Origin: Streptomyces sp. RB17
GTDB lineage: Bacteria > Actinomycetota > Actinomycetes > Streptomycetales > Streptomycetaceae
Assembly: GCF_009604455.1 (NCBI RefSeq)
Contig: NZ_WEGL01000009.1
Span: forward strand, 451,086 to 515,085
Direction of reading: 5' to 3'
Length of the DNA stretch: 64,000 nucleotides
Part shown: piece after piece, positions 26,525 to 35,069 of the stretch
Layout: every line of letters begins with the position of its first letter
How positions within the stretch are numbered: position 1 is the first letter of the stretch
Notes under the pieces: generated by a model
What the model was told of the DNA's origin: nothing
Database searches by the model: none
What the model saw: only the letters and a program-made list of their open reading frames with translations
Translations under genes and position numbers: made by a program

Positions 26525-26559
26525 GCAGGTCAGGCGGTCATGACGGCCGTCTGACCTGC
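26525..26559. terminator. long hairpin after the HEAT-repeat gene
   Basis: GCAGGTCAG (26525-26533) pairs with CTGACCTGC (26551-26559), and the stem continues inward with GCGGTC opposite GGCCGT using two G-U pairs. It lies 50 bases after the HEAT-repeat stop and 90 before the glycosyltransferase operon. It may end the upstream transcript or act as an operator for the operon. Confidence 0.65.
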
Positions 26560-26649
26560 GTGGGTGTGCAGCTCAACGCTCACAGGACGTTCTCCGGGCG
26601 GAAAGATCGAAGTTGACGCGGCCACGTCCTGCGCGGCGACAACACCCGT

Positions 26650-27777
26650 ATGCGTGTCGTCATCGTGACCGAATCCTTTCCCCCCGATGTGAACGGCGTG
26701 GCCCACTGCGCGCTCCAGACCGCCCGGCACCTCGTAGATCGCGGTCACCATCCGCTCGTCGTCGCCCCCGCCCCCGCTCCCGGCAGCGGACCGGACACGG
26801 ACGCCCCGTGCCCGGTCGTCCGGATCCCCTCCCTCCCGCTCCCCGGCTACCCCCAGGTCCGCGTCGCCCTCCCCAGCCGACGGCTCGCCGCGGCGCTCGT
26901 CCAACACCGCGCCGACGTGGTCCATCTCGCCAGCCCCTTCGTCCTCGGCGTGCGCGGCATGGCCGCCGCCGCCAAGCTCGGCATCCCTGCCGTCGCCGTC
27001 TACCAGACCGACCTGGCCGGTTACGCCCGCACCTACATGGGTGCCGGCGAGGCGGCCGCGTGGCGCCGGATCCGCTCCGTGCACGCCGCCGCCGACCGCA
27101 CCCTCGCCCCCTCCAGCGCCGCCCTGAGCGACCTGGAGACGCACGGCGTGCCCCGGGTCCGGCTGTGGCCGCGCGGCGTGGACACCGTACGTTTCCGGCC
27201 AGATCTGCGCGACGAGGCACTGCGTCGCGAACTCGCCCCGAACGGCGAGCTGATCGTCGGCTACGTCGGCCGGCTCGCCCCCGAGAAGCACGTCGAACTC
27301 CTCGCCGGTGCCTGCGGCCTGGACGGCGTCAAGGTCGTGGTCGTCGGCGACGGGCCCAGCCACGCCCATCTCACCGAGGCCCTGCCCGGTGCCGTCTTCC
27401 TCGGCCGCCGCACCGGCGGCGACCTCGCCCGGATCTTCGCCTCGCTGGACCTGTTCGTGCACACCGGCCCCTTCGAGACGTTCTGCCAGACCGTCCAGGA
27501 GGCCATGGCCAGCGGAGTCCCGGTCGTCGCGCCCGCCGCCGGCGGCCCGCTCGACCTGGTCGCCCACGGCCGCACCGGATACCTGGTCCCGCCGCGCGAC
27601 GCCGTCGCCGTGCAGGAGGCCGTCCGGGAACTGGCCGCCAACCCGGCCCGGCGGGCCGCGTTCGGCGCCGCCGCGCGCGCGATGGTCGAGGGCCGCACCT
27701 GGGCCGCCGTCGGCGACCAGCTGATCGCCCACTACGACGACGTGCTCGCGGCGCGGAAGACGGCGGTGGCGGCATGA
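26650..27777 (+). CDS. GT4-type glycosyltransferase, first of operon
   Basis: A 375-residue GT-B enzyme that moves a sugar, often mannose, from a nucleotide donor to a lipid or glycan acceptor at the membrane face. TESFPPDVNGVAHCALQTAR opens the acceptor half, and GYVGRLAPEKHVELL and FETFCQTVQEAMASGVPVVA (the donor-binding E-x7-E) close the donor half. Similar to PimB/MgtA-type mannosyltransferases. No ribosome binding site precedes the ATG; a TTGACG at about 26613 and a GACAAC just before it suggest a leaderless start. Its stop overlaps the next ATG (ATGA). Confidence 0.88.
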   Translation: MRVVIVTESFPPDVNGVAHCALQTARHLVDRGHHPLVVAPAPAPGSGPDTDAPCPVVRIPSLPLPGYPQVRVALPSRRLAAALVQHRADVVHLASPFVLGVRGMAAAAKLGIPAVAVYQTDLAGYARTYMGAGEAAAWRRIRSVHAAADRTLAPSSAALSDLETHGVPRVRLWPRGVDTVRFRPDLRDEALRRELAPNGELIVGYVGRLAPEKHVELLAGACGLDGVKVVVVGDGPSHAHLTEALPGAVFLGRRTGGDLARIFASLDLFVHTGPFETFCQTVQEAMASGVPVVAPAAGGPLDLVAHGRTGYLVPPRDAVAVQEAVRELAANPARRAAFGAAARAMVEGRTWAAVGDQLIAHYDDVLAARKTAVAA

Positions 27778-28949
27778 CCGGCCACTCCCTGCGCATCGTC
27801 CGGCTCGCCAACTTCGTCGCCCCGGCCTCCGGCGGCCTGCGCACCGCACTGCGCGAGCTGGGCAAGGGCTTCAAGGCGGCGGGCCACGACCCCGTCCTGA
27901 TCGTGCCCGGCGAACGGCACACCGACCGCGACACCGAGCAGGGCCGCGTCATCACCCTCCCCGGCCCCCTCCTGCCCGGCACCGGTGGCTACCGCGTCCT
28001 GACCGACAAGCGGCGCGTGGCCGCCCTCCTGGAAGAGCTGGCCCCGGACCGCCTGGAGGTCTCCGACCGCACGACCCTGCGCTGGACCGGCCGCTGGGCC
28101 CGCCGCGCGCGCGTGCCCGCCGTGATGGTCTCCCACGAGACCGCCGACGGCGTGCTGCGCACCTGGGGCCTGCCCGAGCACCTCTCCCGGCGCGCCGCCG
28201 ACGCGCTCAACACCCGTACCGCGCACGTCTACTCACGGGTGGTGTGCACCACCGAGTTCGCCGAGCGCGAGTTCGTGCGCATCGGCGCGCGCAACGTCGT
28301 ACGCGCCCCCCTGGGCGTCGACCTGACGGAACGCCACCCCACGCTGCGCGACCCGGGCCTGCGCGCCCTGCACGCGCGCGGGGACGAGGCGCTGCTCGTG
28401 ATGTGCTCCCGGCTGTCCGTCGAGAAGCGGCCCGGGACCGCGCTGGACGCCCTGGACGCGCTGATACGGCGCGGGCGCCGGGCGGTGCTCGTGGTGGCCG
28501 GGGACGGGCCGCTCAGGGCCCGGCTCGAGCAGCGCGCGCGGGAGCACGGGCTGCCCGTGACCTTCCTCGGGCACGTCTCCGACCGGGCCGCGCTCGGCGC
28601 CCTCCAGGCGAGTGCGGACATCGCCCTCGCGCCCGGGCCCGCCGAGACCTTCGGGCTCGCCGCCCTGGAGGCCATGGCGTGCGGCACGCCCGTCGTGGCG
28701 AGCAGATCGTCCGCGCTGTCCGAGGTCATCGGCTCCGCCGGGGCGACCGCGGCCGACCACGGCGAGGCGTTCGCGGACGCCGTGGAACTGCTCCTGGACC
28801 GTGGCGAGCATGCACGCCGGGAGGCGGCACGCGCGCGAGCGGAGTGCTTCGGCTGGGGTGCGGCCGTGGAGGCGTTCCTCGCGGCCCACGACGCGGAGGT
28901 GCTCCGCCCGACCGGGGTCCGTCGCACCGTGCCGGAGGGCGTGGCATGA
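27774..28949 (+). CDS. GT4-type glycosyltransferase, second of operon
   Basis: A 391-residue GT-B enzyme. IVRLANFVAPASGGLRTALR is the acceptor-side glycine-rich loop, CSRLSVEKRPGTALDALDAL starts the donor half, and PAETFGLAALEAMACGTPVV holds the E-x7-E motif. It is close in type to the preceding gene but a distinct sequence, so the pair probably adds two sugars in sequence to one acceptor. Its ATG overlaps the TGA of the first gene, and its own TGA overlaps the ATG of the SGNH gene, giving a three-gene coupled unit. The acceptor is unknown. Confidence 0.88.
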   Translation: MTGHSLRIVRLANFVAPASGGLRTALRELGKGFKAAGHDPVLIVPGERHTDRDTEQGRVITLPGPLLPGTGGYRVLTDKRRVAALLEELAPDRLEVSDRTTLRWTGRWARRARVPAVMVSHETADGVLRTWGLPEHLSRRAADALNTRTAHVYSRVVCTTEFAEREFVRIGARNVVRAPLGVDLTERHPTLRDPGLRALHARGDEALLVMCSRLSVEKRPGTALDALDALIRRGRRAVLVVAGDGPLRARLEQRAREHGLPVTFLGHVSDRAALGALQASADIALAPGPAETFGLAALEAMACGTPVVASRSSALSEVIGSAGATAADHGEAFADAVELLLDRGEHARREAARARAECFGWGAAVEAFLAAHDAEVLRPTGVRRTVPEGVA

Positions 28950-30445
28950 GCCCCGTCCGCTTCGTCGCCCTCGGGGACTCGCTCACCCAGGGCGTGGGCG
29001 ACCCCGCGGGGGACGGCTGGCGGGGCTGGGCCGCGCTGCTGGCGCCCTCCCTCGCCGAGACCGCCGACGCCGTGGAGTTCACCAACCTCGCGGTCAGCGG
29101 TGCGCAGACCCGTGACGTGCTGGAGCGGCAGACTCCGGCCGCCCTCGTACTCCGTCCCGACCTGGTGTCGGTGGTGATCGGCGTCAACGACACACTGCGC
29201 CGCACCTTCGACATCCAGGCGGTGGCCGCCCATCTCGACGCGGTCTACGCGGCCTTCACCCGCGAGGGCGCCACCCTGCTCACCGCCTGCCTGCCCGACC
29301 CCGGCGCGATGCTGGGACTGCCCAGTGCTCTGGCCCGTCCGCTGGCCCGCCGGCTGCGGGCCGTCAACACGGTCGTCCACGCGCTGTCCGAGCGCTACGG
29401 TGCCGTCCACCTGCACGCCACGGACGGTTCCTGGATCACCGACCGGGACCTGTGGAGCGCCGACCGGCTGCACCCGGGCGAGCGCGGCCACCGGCAGCTC
29501 GCCGTCCGCTTCCACGCCCTGCTCTCCGAGGCGGGCCGTCCGACCGGACAACCGCCGTCCCCCGAACCGGAGTTCCCCGCGCCCACCCGGGCGGCGAGCC
29601 TGCTGTGGCTCGCCACGGCGGGCACGGCCTGGGTGGCCCGGCGCTGCAAGGACCTGCTGCCCCAGCTGCTGCGCCTGGCCGCCGACGAGCTGCACCACCG
29701 GGCCCGGGGCACCAGCGCCCGCCTCGACCTGAGTGCCTCGGCGGCGGCGTCCGCGGCCCTGGCCGCCCTGACGGAGGCCCCCACCCAGGACGCCGAGGCT
29801 CAGCGGCGCCCTGCAGCCACGAACACACCGGGGACACCGAGCCCGACGGCGCCGACCGGCTCCGAAACGGCCCGCGCTGCGACGGTCGCCGGTGCAGCCG
29901 GAGCTGCGACGGTCGCTGGTTCTGTCCTGGCTTCGAAGGTCGCTGGCTCTGCCTGTGTTGCGACGGTCGCTGGTCCCGCCCGCGCTTCGACGGTCACTGG
30001 GGCGGCCGGAGCGGCGAGGCCGGGGGTGGTGGTCGGTGCGGCTGGTGAAGTGAGGCCTGCGGTGGTGGTCGGTGCGGCCACGGTGCCGGACACGGGCGGC
30101 CAGGCCGGCGTGCCTGGTGTGGCGCGCGTGGTCCGGGCGGTCGGCCTGGCCGGTGACGCGAGGTCGGGGGTGGCGGTTCGTGCCGCCACGGTCCCGGAGC
30201 CGGATACGCCTGGAGAGGCCGCGGCGCCAGGTGCGGTCGGCGCGGCCTCGTCGGTCGGCGCCGCCTGTGGGGCGAGGCAGGCGGTGCCTGCGGCCAGGGT
30301 GGCAGATTCGGGCTGTCCGGTTCCGGCGCCCTGTGCGGTCGGCGCGGCCTCGGCGGTGGGTGCGGCCTGTGCGGCCACGGTGCCGGATACGGCTTGCGCA
30401 GGCATCGGCCCGCAGGCGGCGCGAACCACAACGGTCACCGGGTAG
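28946..30445 (+). CDS. SGNH/GDSL hydrolase with long repetitive tail
   Basis: A 499-residue frame. Residues 1-210 are an SGNH esterase/lipase fold: ALGDSLTQGVGDP (Ser block), NLAVSGAQT (Gly block), VIGVNDTLR (Asn block) and SADRLHPGERGH (catalytic Asp-x-x-His). It probably removes or adds an acyl group on a glycoconjugate made by the two upstream transferases. From about residue 285 to the end the protein is low-complexity Ala/Val/Gly/Thr, built from 9-residue repeats (29879-30013) and further decayed repeats, with weak third-position GC bias. The tail may not be real protein; an antisense frame of similar quality covers the same DNA. Confidence 0.8.
   Translation: MSPVRFVALGDSLTQGVGDPAGDGWRGWAALLAPSLAETADAVEFTNLAVSGAQTRDVLERQTPAALVLRPDLVSVVIGVNDTLRRTFDIQAVAAHLDAVYAAFTREGATLLTACLPDPGAMLGLPSALARPLARRLRAVNTVVHALSERYGAVHLHATDGSWITDRDLWSADRLHPGERGHRQLAVRFHALLSEAGRPTGQPPSPEPEFPAPTRAASLLWLATAGTAWVARRCKDLLPQLLRLAADELHHRARGTSARLDLSASAAASAALAALTEAPTQDAEAQRRPAATNTPGTPSPTAPTGSETARAATVAGAAGAATVAGSVLASKVAGSACVATVAGPARASTVTGAAGAARPGVVVGAAGEVRPAVVVGAATVPDTGGQAGVPGVARVVRAVGLAGDARSGVAVRAATVPEPDTPGEAAAPGAVGAASSVGAACGARQAVPAARVADSGCPVPAPCAVGAASAVGAACAATVPDTACAGIGPQAARTTTVTG
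29879..30013. repeat. 27-bp tandem repeat array, five units
   Basis: Five consecutive 27-base units (29879, 29906, 29933, 29960, 29987) share the core RCGACGGTCGCTGG and encode ATVAG-type nonapeptides in the SGNH frame. A further 36-base duplication containing GTGGTGGTCGGTGCGGC follows near 30016-30080. This is a degenerate minisatellite inside the hydrolase gene. Confidence 0.85.
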
Positions 30446-30795
30446 TTCCGGCGGTCGGAGGGCCGCCCGAGAGACCGCCGGGCGCCCGTCCGACGGGCCC
30501 GGATCGCGCCGACGAGCGGGCCTCCCCGGGGAGTTCCCCTGGCGGGGCCCGCTTCGGTGTCGGCGCCTTGGTAGTCGGCCGGCGCGGGCGTCGCAGCGGG
30601 GAAGTCGAGCACGCGCGCGTGGCACAGGTCCGTCTTTGTCTCCTCCGCCGCACCGGTACGAGCGGTGCCGTGCCCGGGGCGTGTCGCGGTGGCCTGCTTG
30701 CCGGGGGGCGGCGGGCGGGTCACGGGAGCGCGCCGCGTGGTCGCACCGCACACGGAAGGATCACGTCCGTCGCGCGGAGGCCGACCCCGGCGGCC
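30446..30795. other. intergenic region between convergent genes
   Basis: These 350 bases separate the SGNH stop from the stop of the reverse-strand DUF1445 gene. They hold one CACGCGCGCGTG palindrome (30610-30621) and GC-rich short inverted repeats. A reverse frame of 317 residues (29800-30753) crosses the region and the repeat array, but it is low-complexity and I do not accept it as a gene without further evidence. Confidence 0.4.
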
Positions 30796-31635
30796 TCAGA
30801 CGATGCCGACCAGCCGGTACTGCTCGTCGCGGGCGTCGGTCAGGAGCATCTGGCCGGGGGCGTGGGTGATGGCGAACGGCGGCCGGGAGGCCATCACCGC
30901 CGCCTGCGGGGTCACACCACAGGCCCAGAACACCGGGATGTCACCGGGCGCGGCGGTCACCGGCTCGCCGAAGTCGGGGCGGGCCAGATCCTCGACACCG
31001 AGGCCCGCGGGGTCTCCGCAGTGCACCGGCCCGCCGTGCACGGCCGGCAACAGGCTGCTCTCCCGGATCGCGGACCGGATGTGCTCCGCCGGCACCGGCC
31101 GCATGGACACCACCATCGGCCCGCGCAGCCGCCCGGCCGCCCGGCACGGGCGCGTGGTGACGTACATCGGCACGTTGCGACCCTGCTCGACGTGCCGGAT
31201 CGGCACCCCCGCCCGGGCGAGCGCCCACTCGAAGGTGAAGCTGCAGCCGAGCAGGAACGACACCAGGTCGTCCCGCCAGTGCGCGCGCACGTCGGTGGGC
31301 TCCTCGACCAGCTCGCCGTCCCGCCACACCCGGTAGCGCGGCAGATCCGTGCGCAGGTCGGCGCCCTCGGCCAGGACGGTCGACGTGGAGCCGGCGTCCG
31401 TGACGTCCAGCAGTGGGCACGGCTTGGGATTGCGCTGGCAGAACAGCAGCATGTCGTACGCCCAGTCGGCCGGTACCGAGATCAGGTTGGCCTGGGTGTG
31501 GCCCGCGGCGACACCGGAAGTCGGGCCCGCGAGGCCGTCCCGGAAGCGGGCCCGGGCGGTTTCCGGGGTCCACGCGTGCGCGTGCTCCTCGACTGCCGTG
31601 ACGGGGAGGTCCTCGGTACGTGGTGTCTGTGTCAT
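30796..31635 (-). CDS. DUF1445 putative hydro-lyase (D-glutamate cyclase-like)
   Basis: A 279-residue enzyme of the DUF1445/putative hydro-lyase family, related to the mammalian D-glutamate cyclase domain. Family signs are ARFRDGLAGPTSGVAAGHTQ near the N terminus, PADWAYDMLLFCQRNPKPCP, the SFLLGCSFTFEWAL region, and GDIPVFWACGVTPQ with ITHAPGQML at the end. It probably acts on a hydroxy or amino dicarboxylic acid derivative in the cytoplasm. GAGGAG precedes the ATG at 31635; an upstream frame extension lacks this. It is divergent from a GntR regulator across a 19-bp palindrome, so likely controlled by it. Confidence 0.85.
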   Translation of the reverse strand: MTQTPRTEDLPVTAVEEHAHAWTPETARARFRDGLAGPTSGVAAGHTQANLISVPADWAYDMLLFCQRNPKPCPLLDVTDAGSTSTVLAEGADLRTDLPRYRVWRDGELVEEPTDVRAHWRDDLVSFLLGCSFTFEWALARAGVPIRHVEQGRNVPMYVTTRPCRAAGRLRGPMVVSMRPVPAEHIRSAIRESSLLPAVHGGPVHCGDPAGLGVEDLARPDFGEPVTAAPGDIPVFWACGVTPQAAVMASRPPFAITHAPGQMLLTDARDEQYRLVGIV

Positions 31636-31679
31636 GCCGGCTCCTCGGGACGTGAGCAATGCCGTCCCGGGCACGGTAG

Positions 31680-31698
31680 AGGATCGTTCAACGATCCT
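31680..31698. promoter_or_regulatory. 19-bp perfect palindrome, GntR operator
   Basis: AGGATCGTT-C-AACGATCCT is a perfect inverted repeat around a central C, centred in the 110-base region between the DUF1445 gene and the GntR gene. Its shape suits a FadR-type GntR dimer, and the placement lets it control both genes. Confidence 0.85.
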
Positions 31699-31745
31699 TC
31701 AATACCCATGTTGTTTCGTCCCGGACTGTGCGATTGAATTCCGGC

Positions 31746-32447
31746 ATGGCAGAGCAGTTGACGTCACTGGCCGACGACCGTGCGCTCCTGGGGCGTACCA
31801 GCACGGCGGAGCGGGTCTCGGACATCCTCCGGAGTCGCATCGCCGACGGGTACTTCCCGCCCGGCACCCGGCTGTCGGAGGACGCCATCGGCGGGGCGCT
31901 CGGGGTCTCCCGCAACACCCTGCGCGAGGCGTTCCGGCTGCTCACGCACGAACGCCTGCTGGTCCACGAGCTCAACCGCGGGGTGTTCGTGCGGGTCCTG
32001 ACCGTCGAGGACGTCGAGGACATCTTCCGCGCGCGCTCCCTGGTCGAGTGCGCCGTCGTGCGCGGGCTCGGCGAGCCGCCGTACCGGCTGGAGGCGGTGG
32101 CCGCGGCGGTTGCGGAGGGGGAGCGGGCGACCGCGGAGAACGACTGGAACGCGCTGGGCACCGCCAACATCCACTTCCACCGGGAACTGGTCGCCCTCGC
32201 GGGCAGCGAACGCACCGACGAACTGATGCGCAGCGTCTTCGCCGAGCTGCGGCTCGCCTTCCATGTGGTCGACGACCCGCGCCGGCTGCACGAGCCCTAT
32301 CTGGCCCGCAACCGCCGGATCCTGCAGGCACTGCAGGCCGGAGACAAGCGCGAGGCCGAGCGGCTGCTGGAGACGTACCTCGCGGACTCACTGGAGCGGA
32401 TGGTGGAGGTGTACCGGCGACGGGTGGGCGAGGGAAGCGCCCCGTAA
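31746..32447 (+). CDS. GntR-family regulator, FadR/FCD type
   Basis: A 233-residue regulator. Winged helix near residues 18-75 (RTSTAERVSDILRSRIADGY, then AIGGALGVSRNTLREAFRLL) is followed by an all-helical FCD ligand domain with the metal-site pattern FHRELVALAGSERTDELMRS. It should sense an organic acid and repress the divergent hydro-lyase gene. The ATG at 31746 lacks a ribosome binding site, and a GTG at 31728 is an alternative, so the transcript may be leaderless. It ends at a 13-bp hairpin. Confidence 0.9.
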   Translation: MAEQLTSLADDRALLGRTSTAERVSDILRSRIADGYFPPGTRLSEDAIGGALGVSRNTLREAFRLLTHERLLVHELNRGVFVRVLTVEDVEDIFRARSLVECAVVRGLGEPPYRLEAVAAAVAEGERATAENDWNALGTANIHFHRELVALAGSERTDELMRSVFAELRLAFHVVDDPRRLHEPYLARNRRILQALQAGDKREAERLLETYLADSLERMVEVYRRRVGEGSAP

Positions 32448-32479
32448 GGGCGCGGGCCGGCGACGGCCGGCCCGCGCCC
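32448..32479. terminator. 13-bp hairpin terminator after the GntR gene
   Basis: GGGCGCGGGCCGG (32448-32460) pairs perfectly with CCGGCCCGCGCCC (32467-32479) around a six-base loop. The stem begins on the base after the TAA stop. It separates the regulator from the SMC-like operon. Confidence 0.88.
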
Positions 32480-32551
32480 GAAGAACGAACCGCACCCCTG
32501 TCGGTCAAACCGGCGGAGCCGCTCGTTTGGGTCGATGTCAGACCCAGGACC

Positions 32552-32557
32552 TACTCT
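32552..32557 (+). promoter_or_regulatory. -10 box for a leaderless start of the SMC-like operon
   Basis: TACTCT at 32552-32557 is followed seven bases later by the GTG at 32565, the spacing of a transcription start on a start codon. A weak TTGGGT lies 19 bases upstream. Leaderless mRNAs are common in Streptomyces. Confidence 0.55.
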
Positions 32558-32564
32558 GTGCACC

Positions 32565-34094
32565 GTGACTTCGCCTGCATCGACGGACAGCGTTCCGCCC
32601 CAGCTCAGCGCGGGGCCGCGCCCGGCTCCGGGCCCGGCCGCCGACGAGGGCCTGGCGCGGCGGCTGCGCGCGCTCGCCTGCACCGCGCCGCTGCACGACC
32701 TCGACGCACGCAAGGCCAACCTGGCCGGTGAGTACTCGGTGTACGGCATGGCCGAGGTGGCCCTCGCCGCCATCGACCTGGTCACGCTCAACATGGACTT
32801 CGACACCGGCGCCGACCACGAGCAGATCGTGGCCCGCCTCGTCCCGCGCATCGCCGCCCAGGCCCCGCACCGGCCGACCGCCGAGCACGAGCGTGTGGCC
32901 CGCTGGGTCCTGGAGAACCTGATCAACGTCGGCAGCGTCGACCGCGGCTTCCGCGCCGTCTACGGCACCTTCGCGCCGGACGGCACGTACGTCCGCCGGG
33001 ACTACGACTTCAAGCTCATCGAGGAGGTCCCGGGCCCTGGTGGCACGGTGTACCTGCGCACGACGGACGAGGCGGTCAACGTCCTGGTCGGCGCTCTCGA
33101 CACCGACGTCACCAGTGCCCAGATCGCCGCCGAGGTCAAGCTGGAGGTGCTGATCAGCCGCGGCCGGCTCGCCGACGCCCAGCTCGCCGCCGAGCAGGCC
33201 CGCTACCGCACGGTGCAGTACTCGGAGACCCTGCGCCGCGCCCTGGAGGCCACCCGGCGCAACGTCCGCGCGGTCGACTGGCTCAATGCCGTACCCGACA
33301 TGATCGCCGAGGCCCTGGACCACGTGGCCGACCGTTACCGCCACGAGAACGCGATCCTCACCAACATCCGCAAGGCCCGCGACGAGACCGAGGAGCCCGA
33401 GCACAAGCGCCGCGCCGCCGAACTGGTCGACATCGTCAAGGACTGCATCCGGCGGCACACCCAGCTCCAGTCCCGACTTCTGGAGGCGGGCCCGCTGTTC
33501 CGCGCCGAGCAGGACCGGCAGGCCTTCGCCACACCGGCGACGACATCCGGAACAGACCTGTACGGCCATCTCGTCGCCCCCGTCCTGCCGTTGCCCCTGG
33601 ACCAGGCGATCCGGGTCACGGACGCGTTCTTCGCCCACGGCACCGGACTGCGCACACCGGTGTCCGTCCGGGTGGCGGACCTCGTCGACATACTGCTGAC
33701 GCCTCCGGTGGAGCGGGAGCACCTGGGCGCGGAGATGCCCGAGCCCGACCTGATCGCCACACCGGACGACAGCCGGTTCAGCGAGGAGCAGCTGGCCGCG
33801 GCGATGGACCTGCTGGACCTGCCGGCCGACGCCCCGCGCCGGCTGTCGGGACTGCTGGCCGAGGCCCGGCGCACCGGTGACCCCGATCTGGCCTATCTGG
33901 TGGCCCTGCTGGCCGTTCACGCGGCCAGCCCGGCCGTCGGTACCGCCTACCGGCAGGGTGAACAGAAGCTGCTGTTCGCCGTCGACGACGGCACGGAGCT
34001 GGACGACCCCGAATTCGGCGGGGCCGACCTGATCGTGGGAACCGCCCTGCTGGACGCGGCCGGGATGGCGGCGGACCGGACGGAAGCAGCATGA
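32565..34094 (+). CDS. kleisin-type subunit, MksF/JetA-like
   Basis: A 509-residue, mostly helical protein, first of three coupled genes. A disordered start (to about residue 25) precedes a helix-rich segment (LARRLRALACTAPLHDLDAR). A probable winged-helix region ends near YDFKLIEEV and VYLRTTDEAVNVLVG, then long helices follow (AEVKLEVLISRGRLADAQLA, AAEQARYRTVQYSETLRRAL), the pattern of MukF/MksF/JetA kleisins that bridge an SMC dimer. GTG at 32565 is preferred to an ATG at 32535 because the earlier ten codons lack GC-ending bias and a -10 box fits. Identification rests on order, length and helix pattern, not on a database match. Confidence 0.6.
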   Translation: MTSPASTDSVPPQLSAGPRPAPGPAADEGLARRLRALACTAPLHDLDARKANLAGEYSVYGMAEVALAAIDLVTLNMDFDTGADHEQIVARLVPRIAAQAPHRPTAEHERVARWVLENLINVGSVDRGFRAVYGTFAPDGTYVRRDYDFKLIEEVPGPGGTVYLRTTDEAVNVLVGALDTDVTSAQIAAEVKLEVLISRGRLADAQLAAEQARYRTVQYSETLRRALEATRRNVRAVDWLNAVPDMIAEALDHVADRYRHENAILTNIRKARDETEEPEHKRRAAELVDIVKDCIRRHTQLQSRLLEAGPLFRAEQDRQAFATPATTSGTDLYGHLVAPVLPLPLDQAIRVTDAFFAHGTGLRTPVSVRVADLVDILLTPPVEREHLGAEMPEPDLIATPDDSRFSEEQLAAAMDLLDLPADAPRRLSGLLAEARRTGDPDLAYLVALLAVHAASPAVGTAYRQGEQKLLFAVDDGTELDDPEFGGADLIVGTALLDAAGMAADRTEAA

Positions 34095-34125
34095 GTCGAC
34101 AACAGCCTGACAAGGAGCCCCAACC

Positions 34126-35004
34126 GTGAGCGAGCACGTCGAGTGGAGTGAGGCGGAGTCGTCGGCACCGTCGGCGCCCGCCGCCGTCACCCCCGCCGAC
34201 GCCGCCGACGCGGCGCGGCTCGTCGCCTTCGGGCTGCAGCCCAAGCTGCAGCCCGCGCGGGACCAGGAGTACACGGAACTGCTGCGCCGCTACCGCGACG
34301 ACCCGGCGTTCGCGCGGCTGGCCGACGCCGTCGCCGCCGGCCTGGGCCTCGTCGTGCTGGAAGTGTCCCCGCGCGCGGGAATGGCCGTGACCGCCGCCGA
34401 GGACTCGGTGTTCGCCGTCCGCATGGGCGACTACGCGCGTCGCACCGCCGCCGACTCCGGCGACCGCTTCCTGCACGGCCTCGCCCATCTCGCCGTCGCC
34501 GCACTGGCCTTCCCGCGCCCGGAGGACCTGGCCGACGACAGCTACATCGGCCGCGTCAGCGTCAACGGCGTCGACGCCTTCGTACGGCAGGCCTGCCGGC
34601 GCCTGGAGGAGCGGGCCGAGGAGCTGGGCGAGAACACCGACCCGGCGACCGACGCGCCCGGCCTCGAGGCCGCCTGGCGGATCTGGGCCAGACGCAGCGC
34701 CACCGGAGCCACCAAGGACGCCCGCCGCCCGGCCGCCTCCACCACCGGCATCGTCGCCAAGGCCCTCACGTTCCTCACCGACTCGGGCTTCCTGCAGCGC
34801 ACCGGCGACGACAACGGCGGCACGTACCGCACCACGGCCCGCTACCAGCTCCAGGTCCGCGACCTGGCCGGCAGCGCCGCCATGGCCGAACTGCTCGAGC
34901 TGGGCGTCGTACCGGTGACCGACGGCACGGCCAGCCTGCTGGCCGCCGAGGACACCGAGAACCTGGAGCTCGTGGCCGACGCCGGGCTGCCGTTCCACTC
35001 CTGA
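34126..35004 (+). CDS. winged-helix subunit, MksE/JetB-like
   Basis: A 292-residue protein 31 bases after the kleisin-like gene, GTG start with AAGGAG nine bases upstream. A helical N-terminal half includes FLHGLAHLAVAALAFPRPED, and the middle (AFVRQACRRLEERAEELGE) is followed by a second winged-helix-like unit (TTGIVAKALTFLTDSGFLQR, then YRTTARYQLQVRDLAG). Size and place between kleisin and SMC genes match MksE/MukE/JetB, which bind the kleisin and modulate DNA loading. It is soluble and has no catalytic residues. The assignment is by architecture and context. Confidence 0.6.
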   Translation: MSEHVEWSEAESSAPSAPAAVTPADAADAARLVAFGLQPKLQPARDQEYTELLRRYRDDPAFARLADAVAAGLGLVVLEVSPRAGMAVTAAEDSVFAVRMGDYARRTAADSGDRFLHGLAHLAVAALAFPRPEDLADDSYIGRVSVNGVDAFVRQACRRLEERAEELGENTDPATDAPGLEAAWRIWARRSATGATKDARRPAASTTGIVAKALTFLTDSGFLQRTGDDNGGTYRTTARYQLQVRDLAGSAAMAELLELGVVPVTDGTASLLAAEDTENLELVADAGLPFHS

Positions 35005-35069
35005 GGGCCGCCGCGCTTCCGAAGATTCCCGAACCACCGCACCTTTCACCAGACTTACGAGAGTCCGCC

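Noticed and set aside
29800..30753. Reverse 317-residue frame with PATV-type repeats
   Set aside because: It overlaps the tail of the SGNH gene and is made of the same degenerate repeats; no ribosome binding site or domain supports it. Kept as an alternative in the findings only.
30394..31737. Forward 447-residue frame over the DUF1445 gene
   Set aside because: Antisense shadow that begins inside the preceding repeat region; the reverse-strand gene has full family motifs and a ribosome binding site.
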